A stretch of 64,000 nt of DNA from Bacteroidia bacterium (GTDB lineage Bacteria > Bacteroidota > Bacteroidia > Flavobacteriales > Flavobacteriaceae). The notes under the pieces are model-generated. The model had not been told where the DNA came from. It saw only the letters and a program-made list of their open reading frames with translations, and did no database searches. Below, piece by piece: positions 19,635-29,000 of this stretch; position 1 is the first letter of the stretch; every line of letters starts with the position of its first letter. Location of the stretch: the NCBI GenBank assembly GCA_030427865.1, contig JAUICK010000012.1:1-64000 (forward strand), given 5' to 3'. The translations under genes were made by a program, and so were the position numbers.

Positions 19635-19664
19635 AAGCTTCACAGAAATGTGAGGCTTTTTTGT
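19635..19664 (+). terminator. Terminator of the tRNA operon
   Basis: AAGCTTCACA pairs with TGTGAGGCTT (one mismatch-like pair) around GAAA and is followed by a run of T. Confidence 0.75.
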
Positions 19665-19902
19665 TTTTTAATATTTAATAAAATCCAAGTTGTACACAAG
19701 CTCTTAAAAAGTCAACTCAAATTCAAGTATATTTCGTTTTTCCCAACCCTGTAAACCAAAAGAGCTTTTGCATCTCCATCATCACCCGAAAATATTTTTA
19801 CTTTTTACATCTTTTTTTGAGATATAAATGTAAATTAGTAGATTAACAAAACATTTGAAATAAACAAAGCGAATCAATGAGACCTTTTTGAAAAAATAAC
19901 AA

Positions 19903-20116
19903 ATGCAAGTTAAATAAACCGAATTAAGGAAGTGCTCGAACAGAAAGGAATTTAAACAAACTTGGTTGGCTGAAAAACTTGGGAAAAGCTACAATATGGT
20001 AAATGCTTATGCTCAAAATAGACAACAACTACCGACTGGAAACGCTAATGGAAATTACCAATATTTTAGATGTGGACGTAAAAGAATTAATAATCTCAAA
20101 CAAAGACCAACACTAA
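19903..20116 (+). pseudogene. Decayed XRE-family helix-turn-helix regulator
   Basis: Read across three frames, this stretch spells a short Cro/C1-type DNA-binding protein. NRIKEVLEQKGI (19917-19952) runs into a stop, KQTWLAEKLGKSYNMVNAYAQNRQQ follows from 19954 in the next frame, and RLETLMEITNILDVDVKELI (from 20033) ends at TAA 20114-20116. The ATG at 19903 is in yet another frame. At least two, probably three, single-base shifts have broken it, one being an extra T in the run at 19951-19953. It sits one base before the mod start, the usual place of a controller gene in restriction clusters. The 238 bases before it (19665-19902) show no gene. Confidence 0.75.
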
Positions 20117-20117
20117 T

Positions 20118-21761
20118 ATGCCAACACTCAATTGGATAGGAAAAGATAAAGTAATAAGCCACCACCAAGAGGTATCTTACAGAGTTTTGGAACACAAATA
20201 CGGTTTTACAGCTAAAAATGGCGAACAGAAACAGCCAACCAACAGCGGAAACAAAATAATACACGGAGACAACCTTGAAGCACTAAAAAGTTTGCTGCCT
20301 GAATACGAAGGAAAAATAAAGTGCATCTACATAGACCCACCCTACAACACAGGAAATGAAAGTTGGGTTTACAATGACAATGTAAACCACCCGAAAATTA
20401 AAAAATGGTTAGGCGAAGTTGTTGGAAAAGATGGAGAAGATTTAACACGACACGACAAATGGTTGTGTATGATGTACCCAAGGTTACAGTTACTGTATAA
20501 ATTGTTGGCAGATGATGGAGCTATTTTTATATCTATTGATGATAATGAACAAGCCAATTTAAAATTGATTTGTGATGAGATTTTTGGTATTTCAAATTTT
20601 ACTTCAAATATCATTTGGCAAAAAAAAACTGGTGCATCTGATGCAAAGGATATAGCAAATATTACTGAATATGTCGTTTGCTATACAAAAAAGGCATTTT
20701 TTAGATCTATTATTTTTGCTAAAAATAAATCATCATATGATTTAAAACGGTATAAATTTTTTGATGATAGATACCCTGAAAGAGGACCTTATTATATAGA
20801 TAATTTAGACAGAGGCGGTTTACAATATTCAGATTCATTAAATTTTGGAGTTAAATGCCCAGACGGAACTTTGACATTTCCAAATGGAAGAAAGAAGTTT
20901 GAAAATGATGGTTGGATTTGGAAATGGAGTGAAAAAAAAGTTAAATGGGCAATTGAAAACGATTTCATAGTAGTTAAGAAATCAGATAAAAAGAAAAGTG
21001 GTTGGGCGGTTTATTATAAAAACTATTTAAATGTTAATAATAAAAATGAATTAATTGAAAGAGCAGCACCTAAAAAAAACCTTATTAATGACGTTTTAAA
21101 TGCAGACGCTGCATTAGGTCTGAAAGCTATTTTCCATAAAAATGTTTTCAAGTATTCAAAACCTGTTAAGTTAATTGAAACAATTATTGATTTCGTTAAA
21201 ATTGACAAAAACTCTATCATACTGGATTCCTTTGCAGGTTCAGGCACAACTGCACACGCAGTATTAAATCTAAACAAACAAGATGGTGGCAATCGTAAGT
21301 TCATTTTAATAGAAATGGAAGACTATGCTAATACTATTACTGCAGAACGCGTAAAAAGAGTTGCTAAAGGCTATGGAAAAGACAACAAAAAAGTAGAAGG
21401 AACTGGAGGAAGTTTTAATTTTTACGAATTAGGCTTACCACTTTTTGATAACAACCAAAACTTAAACGAGCAAGTTGGTATAGAAAAAATACGAGAATAC
21501 ATTTGGTTTTCAGAAACCAGAACACCATTTACAGCACCAAAAGAAGCAAACTACTTTTTAGGTAAAAAAGAAGAAACGGTGTACTATTTCATCTACGAAA
21601 AAGACCAATTAACCACATTAGATTTTGATGCTTTACAACTTATAAAAACTAAAGGCGAACAATACGTTATTTATGCAGATAATTGTTTGTTGCCAAAAGA
21701 GTTTATGGTAAAAAACAACATCATTTTCAAAAAAATACCAAGAGATATTACACGATTTTAA
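20118..21761 (+). CDS. mod: Type III restriction-modification methyltransferase (Mod)
   Basis: This 547-residue protein is a beta-class N6-adenine methyltransferase: catalytic motif IV D73-PPY (YIDPPYNTGNESW) comes before the AdoMet-binding motif I (LDSFAGSGTTAHAVL, about residues 367-382). Between them, roughly residues 165-340, is a divergent stretch expected to be the target-recognition domain; its codons look more AT-rich than the flanks. Mod methylates one strand of an asymmetric site and gives the Mod2Res1-type complex its specificity. The helicase-nuclease partner lies 1.2 kb downstream. The Fic gene starts one base after the stop, so the three genes probably form an operon. Confidence 0.92.
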   Translation: MPTLNWIGKDKVISHHQEVSYRVLEHKYGFTAKNGEQKQPTNSGNKIIHGDNLEALKSLLPEYEGKIKCIYIDPPYNTGNESWVYNDNVNHPKIKKWLGEVVGKDGEDLTRHDKWLCMMYPRLQLLYKLLADDGAIFISIDDNEQANLKLICDEIFGISNFTSNIIWQKKTGASDAKDIANITEYVVCYTKKAFFRSIIFAKNKSSYDLKRYKFFDDRYPERGPYYIDNLDRGGLQYSDSLNFGVKCPDGTLTFPNGRKKFENDGWIWKWSEKKVKWAIENDFIVVKKSDKKKSGWAVYYKNYLNVNNKNELIERAAPKKNLINDVLNADAALGLKAIFHKNVFKYSKPVKLIETIIDFVKIDKNSIILDSFAGSGTTAHAVLNLNKQDGGNRKFILIEMEDYANTITAERVKRVAKGYGKDNKKVEGTGGSFNFYELGLPLFDNNQNLNEQVGIEKIREYIWFSETRTPFTAPKEANYFLGKKEETVYYFIYEKDQLTTLDFDALQLIKTKGEQYVIYADNCLLPKEFMVKNNIIFKKIPRDITRF

Positions 21762-21762
21762 T

Positions 21763-22827
21763 ATGGAAGAAATTAAAATACAAAACCTACCACCAAGTAT
21801 TGATTGTGAGTCTGTAGCTATTTTAAAGCAGCTTAACAAAGCATCAAGAGCTTTAGGTCAATTAAAAGGAGAAGTTTCTAAAATCCCCAATTCGCAAATA
21901 CTATTAGACACTCTTACGCTTCAAGAAGCAAAAGATAGTAACGAAATTGAAAATATTGTAACTACAGATGATGAAATATATCAGGCCAGTATTGACGAAA
22001 CAGTGGCTTCAGTAACCGCAAAGGAAGCTCTTAATTACTCAAATGCCATAAAATTAGGATTAGATATTGTTCGTAACAAAGGCTTGTTAACCATAAACGA
22101 TATTTCGAGAATTCAGCATATCATTTCACCTAACCACCCAATAAGAAAAATACCTGGTACAGTTTTAAAAAACCCTAAAACACAAGAAGTTGTATACACA
22201 CCACCACAGCATTACGACGATATTAAATCTTTGCTCGATAATTTAGAGCGTTATATTAACATACCAGAATTTCACGATACTGATGCTTTAATAAAAATGC
22301 CTATAATTCATTTTCAGTTTGAAAGCATACATCCTTATTTTGATGGGAATGGTAGAACAGGGCGTTTACTAAATATTTTGTATTTGGTGCAACAAGGTTT
22401 ATTAGATATTCCAGTACTTTATTTAAGTAGCTATATCATAAAAAACAAAAGTGATTATTACCGTTTATTGCAAGAAGTACGCACTAAAGATAGTTGGAAA
22501 GAATGGATTGTTTGGATGTTAAAAGGTGTTGAGCTAACTGCCAAAGAAACCATTGTAGTGGTAAATAAAATAAAATTACTAATGGACGAATATAAAAAGG
22601 AAATAAGAAGCAATTTTAGTTTTTATAGCCACGACTTAATTAACATCCTTTTTAAGCACCCTTACACTAAAAACAGTTTTTTAGAGCGTGAATTAAAAGT
22701 TCACAGAAATACGGCTTCAAGTTATTTAAATGCATTAACAAAACACGGACTATTGCTAAAAATAAAAGTTGGAAACCAAAACTATTATATTAACGCACCT
22801 TTATTAAAATTATTAAAAGAAAGGTAA
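21763..22827 (+). CDS. Fic-domain protein (probable AMP-transferase) with class II inhibitory motif
   Basis: The 354-residue protein has the complete Fic motif H190-PYFDGNGRTGR201, so AMP transfer to a hydroxyl side chain is expected. The N-terminal region contains SNEIEN (S59-x3-E63-N64), which matches the (S/T)xxxE(G/N) self-inhibition motif of class II Fic proteins. A winged-helix-like C terminus (LERELKVHRNTASSYLNALTKHGLLLK, about residues 305-335) could bind DNA. The gene is translated almost directly from the mod stop and lies before res. Its target is unknown. Its place suggests a role tied to the restriction system, such as control, toxicity or an extra defence layer. Confidence 0.9.
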   Translation: MEEIKIQNLPPSIDCESVAILKQLNKASRALGQLKGEVSKIPNSQILLDTLTLQEAKDSNEIENIVTTDDEIYQASIDETVASVTAKEALNYSNAIKLGLDIVRNKGLLTINDISRIQHIISPNHPIRKIPGTVLKNPKTQEVVYTPPQHYDDIKSLLDNLERYINIPEFHDTDALIKMPIIHFQFESIHPYFDGNGRTGRLLNILYLVQQGLLDIPVLYLSSYIIKNKSDYYRLLQEVRTKDSWKEWIVWMLKGVELTAKETIVVVNKIKLLMDEYKKEIRSNFSFYSHDLINILFKHPYTKNSFLERELKVHRNTASSYLNALTKHGLLLKIKVGNQNYYINAPLLKLLKER

Positions 22828-22843
22828 GATGATAAACCTCTAT

Positions 22844-22966
22844 ACAAGAAATAGCATTTTTTTGTGCACAAAACAAAAGTATGCACAAGAAATAGCATTT
22901 TTTTGTGCACAGAACAAAAGTATGCACAAGAAATAGCATTTTTTTGTGCATAAAATAAAAAAACAA
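22844..22966. repeat. Three tandem 41-bp repeats with internal hairpins
   Basis: Units start at 22844, 22885 and 22926 with an exact 41-base period. Each begins ACAAGAAATAGC and continues with a T7 run and GTGCA. Units 1 and 2 are identical but for one base; unit 3 diverges at its end. In units 2 and 3 GCACAA and TTGTGC can pair across the unit to make a stem with a T-rich loop. The array fills the gap between the Fic and res genes. There are no spacers, so it is not a CRISPR array. Confidence 0.9.
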
Positions 22967-22970
22967 GAAC

Positions 22971-25610
22971 GTGGAATTAAAAAGCTATCAACAAAAAGTA
23001 ATAGAAAATCTTGAAGCGTATTTAGCGTATGTTCAAGAACATAAAAACGTAGCAACTGCATTTAATCAATATTGGGAAGATAAAATAGGACCTTACAATC
23101 CTTTAGACAATACAGGAATGCAACCTTATAAAAAAAATGTTCCAAATGCTGCTCACGTTTGTGTAAAAGTACCAACTGCTGGCGGTAAAACCTTTATTGC
23201 AGTAAACGCGTTGCACTCTATTTTTTCGGCTTACGATACAAGTAAAACAAAGGCAGTAATTTGGTTAGTGCCTTGGAGTAATTTATTACAACAAACCGTA
23301 AATGCTTTATCAAGTTTAGAGCATCCTTATCGTCAAAAACTAAATGCTCTTTTTAACCATAAAGTTGCCATTTATCAAAAAGAAGATTTGTTACAAGGTT
23401 CAAATTTTAATCCAACAGTTGTAAAAGAACAATTGAGCATTTTTGTGTTGAGTTTTGCGAGTTTAAGAGCCAAAAACAAAGAAGACAGAAAAGTGTATCA
23501 AGAAAACGGACAATTAGAGCCCTTTGTAACTCAATATGCAAACAGAAAACATTTGTTAGCCGATGTTGATGACACAGCGTTAATTAATGTAATTAGAAGC
23601 TTGCATCCTGTTTTGGTAGTTGACGAAAGTCACAACGCAGAAAGTGATTTGAGTGTAGATATGCTAAAGAACTTAAATCCGTCTTTCATTTTAGATTTAA
23701 CAGCAACCCCAAAAGACAATAGCAATATTGTGAGTTTAGTTCCTGCAATAGAATTAAAAAAGGAACATATGGTTAAACTTCCTGTTATTGTGTACAACAA
23801 TCACGACAAAACAGAAGTGATAAACAATGCGCTGCATTTACAACGCAAATTGGAAATTTTAGCCAAAAAACAAGAAGCCGAAGGCGGAAAATACATTAGA
23901 CCCATTGTATTGTTTCAGGCACAACCTAAAACTAAAAACGACAATACCACTTTTGAGAAATTAAAAGAACAATTGTTGAGTTTGGGTATTCCCGAAAATC
24001 AAATCAAAATAAAGACAGCAAATATAGACGAACTGAAAAACATTCCAGATTTGCAAAGTGCAGCTTGCGAAGTTCGTTACATCATTACAATAAACGCTTT
24101 AAAAGAAGGTTGGGATTGTCCTTTTGCATACATTTTGGCTTCATTGGCAGACAAATCGAGCGCTGTAGATGTAGAGCAAATTTTGGGTAGAGTTTTACGC
24201 CAACCTTATGTTCAAAAACACAAAGCATTTCAATTAAACCTTTCTTACGTTTTAACTGCATCTGCAAAATTTAACGAAACACTGCAAAGCATTGTTGAAG
24301 GTTTAAAAGCATCAGGTTTTAGTGGTAACGAACACAGGGTTGCAGATAAAATGACAGAAGAAGAGAAACAAACAGCAGTTGTAAATTCTGTTGAGTCTTT
24401 CTTATTTCCAGAGCAACAAACAGAGGAAAAAGAAGAAACGATTGACAAAAGACGAATTTCTTTTAACCCAAATGCAACTGAAGAGGAAATTGAAAATACA
24501 TCAGTCATTGACGAAATAGAAGCAATGGCAGCAGAACAAAACGCAGCATTAGAACAGCAAATAAAGGAACAGGAAAAGCAACCTGTTGACTCAGCTATAT
24601 TTCAAGAAATGGGAGATAAAGTAAAACGTTATCGTGTAAAAGAAGCAAACAAAGAAATTATTGAACAAATAGACTTTCCGCAATTTTTCTTAAAAGTTGT
24701 AGCAAGCGACATTTTTGGAACAGACGAAGAACTTTTAAATAGAGAATCTTTATTAAAAGACTTTAAACTTTCTGATGAAGATATTAAAATTAACTTTGAC
24801 CAAATTTCGTCTGATTTGTACAAAGTAGATTTAACCGAAACTGTAAAAGACAATTACACACCAGATTGGGTAAAAATAGAGGAAAGCCAAGTTAAAGACC
24901 CAATTGCAGAATACATTTTAGCCAAACCAAAAGATGCACAAATAAGTGATATTACGCACCAAATAATGCAGATTATTGGAAATATGTACCCAATTGCAGA
25001 CCAAGAAATTAAAATTTATGTTGGTAGAATTTTAAAAGGAATGAACGCAGAACAAATGCGTGATATTTTAGTTCGGAAATGGAGTTATACAGACAAAATT
25101 AAAGCTAAAATTAGACAACTTTCGGACAGTTATGCAGAAAAAAGGTTTATGGATTTGATAAAATCGAAACGCATAATTGCAAAACAAAACTGGAAATTAG
25201 GAAAGGAAATTGTTCCAGGAAAAGTTGGCTCATCAATCGGAAATTCACTGTACGAAAAAGAAGGTTCAATGAACAACTTTGAGGAAAAAGTAATTATGGA
25301 AATTGGAACTTCCTCAAACATTGAGTTTTGGCATAGAAATTTAGAACGAGGAAAAGGATTTTACATTAACGGATTTAAAGCAAACCATTACCCTGACTTT
25401 ATTTTGAGAACCAAATCAGGAAAAACCATTTTGATTGAAACTAAAGGAGATCATTTAGATGGTTCAGACAGCGAAGGTAAATGCAGACTTGGAAACGAAT
25501 GGGAAAAACAGGCTGGAAATGACTTTGCTTACTTTATGATTTTTGACAAAAAAGAAGTTGCTGGAGCGTTTACATTGAATAAAGCAAAGGAATTGATAAG
25601 CGGAATGTAA
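22971..25610 (+). CDS. res: Type III restriction subunit (Res), helicase-nuclease
   Basis: This 879-residue protein has an SF2 helicase core: Walker A VPTAGGKT (residues 67-74), DESH at about 218-221, the motif III stretch DLTATP, and motif VI ILGRVLRQP. The C terminus carries a PD-(D/E)XK-type nuclease: YPDFILRTKSGKTILIETKG at about residues 807-826. With Mod it would use ATP to communicate between head-to-head sites and cut DNA. Translation starts at GTG 22971 (MELKSYQQKV), the first possible start after the tandem repeats. The length is usual for the family. The gene ends the island's coding part. Confidence 0.92.
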   Translation: MELKSYQQKVIENLEAYLAYVQEHKNVATAFNQYWEDKIGPYNPLDNTGMQPYKKNVPNAAHVCVKVPTAGGKTFIAVNALHSIFSAYDTSKTKAVIWLVPWSNLLQQTVNALSSLEHPYRQKLNALFNHKVAIYQKEDLLQGSNFNPTVVKEQLSIFVLSFASLRAKNKEDRKVYQENGQLEPFVTQYANRKHLLADVDDTALINVIRSLHPVLVVDESHNAESDLSVDMLKNLNPSFILDLTATPKDNSNIVSLVPAIELKKEHMVKLPVIVYNNHDKTEVINNALHLQRKLEILAKKQEAEGGKYIRPIVLFQAQPKTKNDNTTFEKLKEQLLSLGIPENQIKIKTANIDELKNIPDLQSAACEVRYIITINALKEGWDCPFAYILASLADKSSAVDVEQILGRVLRQPYVQKHKAFQLNLSYVLTASAKFNETLQSIVEGLKASGFSGNEHRVADKMTEEEKQTAVVNSVESFLFPEQQTEEKEETIDKRRISFNPNATEEEIENTSVIDEIEAMAAEQNAALEQQIKEQEKQPVDSAIFQEMGDKVKRYRVKEANKEIIEQIDFPQFFLKVVASDIFGTDEELLNRESLLKDFKLSDEDIKINFDQISSDLYKVDLTETVKDNYTPDWVKIEESQVKDPIAEYILAKPKDAQISDITHQIMQIIGNMYPIADQEIKIYVGRILKGMNAEQMRDILVRKWSYTDKIKAKIRQLSDSYAEKRFMDLIKSKRIIAKQNWKLGKEIVPGKVGSSIGNSLYEKEGSMNNFEEKVIMEIGTSSNIEFWHRNLERGKGFYINGFKANHYPDFILRTKSGKTILIETKGDHLDGSDSEGKCRLGNEWEKQAGNDFAYFMIFDKKEVAGAFTLNKAKELISGM

Positions 25611-25773
25611 AAGTCAACGTATAAAACCATACACATTTGCAATTACTCTTGGTTTTAAAATTGCAAAAAAAAGCATGTCTTTGCTAATACTGAATGACAA
25701 TCTGAATGGAAAAAGTTAGTGTTTAACTACATATATAAAAATAGTAGTTTGGTTGCTTAATCGAAACAAAAAA

Positions 25774-25856
25774 GAATAAATTAAAGGTCTGTTATAATCC
25801 GAAAAATTAGTGATAAAAATCCGCTACTTTTCATATACAAGATCTTTAATTTATTC
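25774..25856. repeat. Imperfect 16-bp inverted repeat at the right side of the restriction island
   Basis: GAATAAATTAAAGGTC (25774-25789) and the complement of GATCTTTAATTTATTC (25841-25856) match at 15 of 16 bases, with 51 bases between them. The right arm overlaps the stop codon of the small membrane-protein gene on the minus strand. It may be a long-loop terminator or the remnant of a mobile element edge. The rest of 25611-25854 shows no gene. Confidence 0.45.
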
Positions 25857-26049
25857 ATTTTAAGAATGGTTTAGTTTTGGTTAATTTAAAATTACCTGTT
25901 CTTTTTAAAATAAAAATACCGTAAATTATTGCTATAATGAACAATATTATTAAACCATTATCTATAGGTAAACCCGGTGGTCCAGGTCCACCTGGTCTCG
26001 CAGGCATTGGTGGCGCTGTTGCATTGAGCGCTTCTATAAAAGTAATCAT
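25855..26049 (-). CDS. Small PID-type C-terminal-sorting-like membrane protein
   Basis: The 64-residue product has a Pro/Gly-rich N part (PPMPARPGGPGPPGL), the tripeptide P28-I-D30, one hydrophobic helix (about residues 32-47) and a basic C-terminal tail (KRTGNFKLTKTK). Pro-Ile-Asp followed by a membrane segment and positive residues is the pattern I recall as the PID-CTERM type in Flavobacteriia; the family name is from memory. Such patterns suggest a sorting signal or a very small membrane-anchored protein. It starts 23 bases after the stop of the giant T9SS gene and would be on the same transcript. Function unknown. Confidence 0.6.
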   Translation of the reverse strand: MITFIEALNATAPPMPARPGGPGPPGLPIDNGLIILFIIAIIYGIFILKRTGNFKLTKTKPFLK

Positions 26050-26072
26050 TAGGGGTTAGGGGTATTAAAAGT

Positions 26073-29000
26073 TTACTTTAGTATTATTTTTTTTGAAATT
26101 TTTCCTTTGTTAGTTGTTATTTTACATATGTAAACTGATTTTGATTTATTGTTGATCTTTAATTTTATTTTTGATTGATTTTTAATTTTCCAAGTATTAA
26201 TTTTTTGACCTAAAATAGAATACAGTTCTACTTTAGAGACATTAATACCGTTATTAGTTTTTATATTTACCTCTTTATTGATTTTGTCATAGAATACGAA
26301 AGTATTATTCGATAAAATAGTGTCATCAATATTTAAAACTTCATGTTTTTTTGAGAATTTTATATAAAACCTTTCTGAATATTCTCCTTTTTCAAGGTTT
26401 ATAACTGCTTTTTCTTTGTGCAGTGGGTAATGAGTATTTGTTACATTATCATACAGATAAACTCTTTTATTCTTTAAATTCCATTCATCAATTTCTATTG
26501 ATATTTCATCGTTTTTTGCTAAAACAATCTCAACTGGTACTTGAAGATTTGGTGAAATTTCTTCTACTCCTGCAATTACATAACTTTCTTCGTAACCAGG
26601 AAATTTCCAATAAAAATCTGTATCTGATAAATCGAACAAATAACTGTCGTAACCAGTTTCAAATCCAAAGGTGTTATTAGGATGAAATGATATCCCTATT
26701 TGACGATGCATATCTTTGTTGTCTAAATTTTTATAATTCATTCCAAATTTTATTATTGGAATTCTTGGTTCGTTATTATTAGAATCACTCTTAAAGAAAA
26801 TAGATTCTGCACCTTCTATTTTATATTCTCTTTGGCTATTGTTAAAAACTACAGGGCCACCATCTGCATCTCCATTAATAAAAAAGCCTTGTCCAACTGC
26901 AATATAATTAGCAGGAGCAGTATAGCTGCCGTTTCCTAAGTCTGGTGTATCGCTACTATTATTGCTGCTTACTTGGTTTGCTGCCAAACCCATGGTAAGA
27001 TTTCTTGCAGAATATCCACCAATATAGCCTTGATACATATGACCAGCTATATTAGAGCTTGCAATGTCATCTTCTCCTGCATGTTGCCAGAAATAAAGTG
27101 TACCAGAAATAGAACTTGCGTTGTCTTCTATAAATTTCTTTGCACTAATTGCAGAGGGATAGGGGTTACCTACTAAATATGCTTCTTCTGCTCCAATAGC
27201 AGTGGTGTAGTTACCATCATTAGGGGTTCCTACAAATGTGTAGTTTTGAGCAACTCCTGGTCCTTTTAACGTATATCCATCTGTAACCGAAATAGATCCA
27301 GAGCTTAATTTTTGAATCCAATTAGAATAAGAGCCATCTGCACTTGCATAAGTATGAATCCAGTATTCTGCTATTTTTATAGGGGTTGTGTTGTCACCAT
27401 CATAACCAGCAATAAAATCTATATTTAAAGGATTTGAAGATGCAGAAGTAGGATTTGTTCCATCTTTTAATACATCCGCTAAAGTGTAAGCTGTTCCGCC
27501 AACGGGAGAGCTCATGTAATTATATCTGTAAATACTTGCCAAGTCTGAGTTTTGATCTATATAGAGTTTTCCAGAACCTGAGATTTTAGAAGTTGTTGTA
27601 TGAATTTGTATTAATTGAGAGTTGCCTGCTAAACGAATTTCGCTTGAAGAATTGGTTAATGTAATGTCATTAGAAACTCTAAGAATATTATCTGTGACAG
27701 TGAGTTTGTTTCCAGAATTAATAGTTAATTGTCTTGCGCTAAAATCTGAAGAAATTGTATAATCTTCATTAATTATTACTCTTCTTGTAATATCTGGATA
27801 ACCATTGGTCCAGCTACTACCTGATCTGCTTGTAGAATTAATTCTATGCTTACCTAAAGCCATGTTAGATTCTATGTTGGCACTCGAAATCTCTGAAAGA
27901 ACAGGAGAATGTGGATGTCTCTGTGGCCCGCCTAAACCGGCATCTCTATAAGGGTCTAAATTATCATCTACAAAAGCAATCCATTCTGTACCTGTAAAGT
28001 CTTTATTTGTGTTTGTTATTTCATCTGATCTAACATAAGAAGTGTTATTTGAAATATTGTTTGTAGTGTCGTATCTGTTTTTCCAAGCAGTAGAACCAGA
28101 GGCTAAGCCATTTGGATGTGTTAATAACAATATATCGTTACCATCTGCAATATTAACTATGTTGGTATTTGTAATAATTATAGATTCTCCTGGAGCTAAA
28201 TCTATATAATCAAAAACCCCATCTGCGTCTGAATCTAAGGGTGCGCAAAATGTAAAATTCCCGATTGCTAAACTTTGATTGTCTGTAACTGATCCTGCAC
28301 CTGTATTTGTGTATACTATTTGTAGTTTGGTAATGTAAACTGGTATTGAATTTATTACTAAATCTTCGTTTGTATTGTCATTATTTGCTTCAAAAGTATT
28401 TAAACCTGAATCTGTGATGGTGGCTGCTGGTGTGGTGTAATCTGTACCTCCAACCATTGTGTAGTTTGAGCCATCTTGTTGGGTAATGATAATTTGTACT
28501 TTGTCTTTTGATGTTCCGCCTGCGCCATTGTCTTCGTCAATATCGTAAATGGTAAAGCCTAAGTTTTTAATGGGAACTTTAAAAGTAAATATGTGCCTTG
28601 ATTCTGCACTAACGGCTGCTCTTTGAGTAAAAATATAAGCATTTGTTCCGTTAGATACTGTTGCATCGTTTCCGATTTGATAATTACTATCACTACCTAC
28701 AGTAGTTGTTCTTGTTAATGTGATGTCTACATTATTAATTTCTAGTAGACCGCTATTGGTTGTAACAGGGTCGTTAGTTAATGTATATTCTGTTCCCCAG
28801 TTTAATGTTGAATTTGTACCAACGCATTCGCCTTGTTCTACTGCATCTAATATACCGTCGTTATCATCATCTAAATCGATTTCATCATTTACACCATCTC
28901 CATCTGTATCTACTGTAAAGGTATTGTCTCTATAATCTACATCTCCACCAGAAAATACATCGGAATCGTCATCAGGAAAATTATCTGTTTGTGAGCCATC

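Noticed and set aside
22844..22966. Possible small CRISPR array
   Set aside because: The three units are directly adjacent with no unique spacers and no cas genes are nearby; they are plain tandem repeats.
22840..23061. 73-codon minus-strand frame over the 41-bp repeats
   Set aside because: Its protein repeats only mirror the tandem DNA repeats, and it runs into the res start on the other strand.
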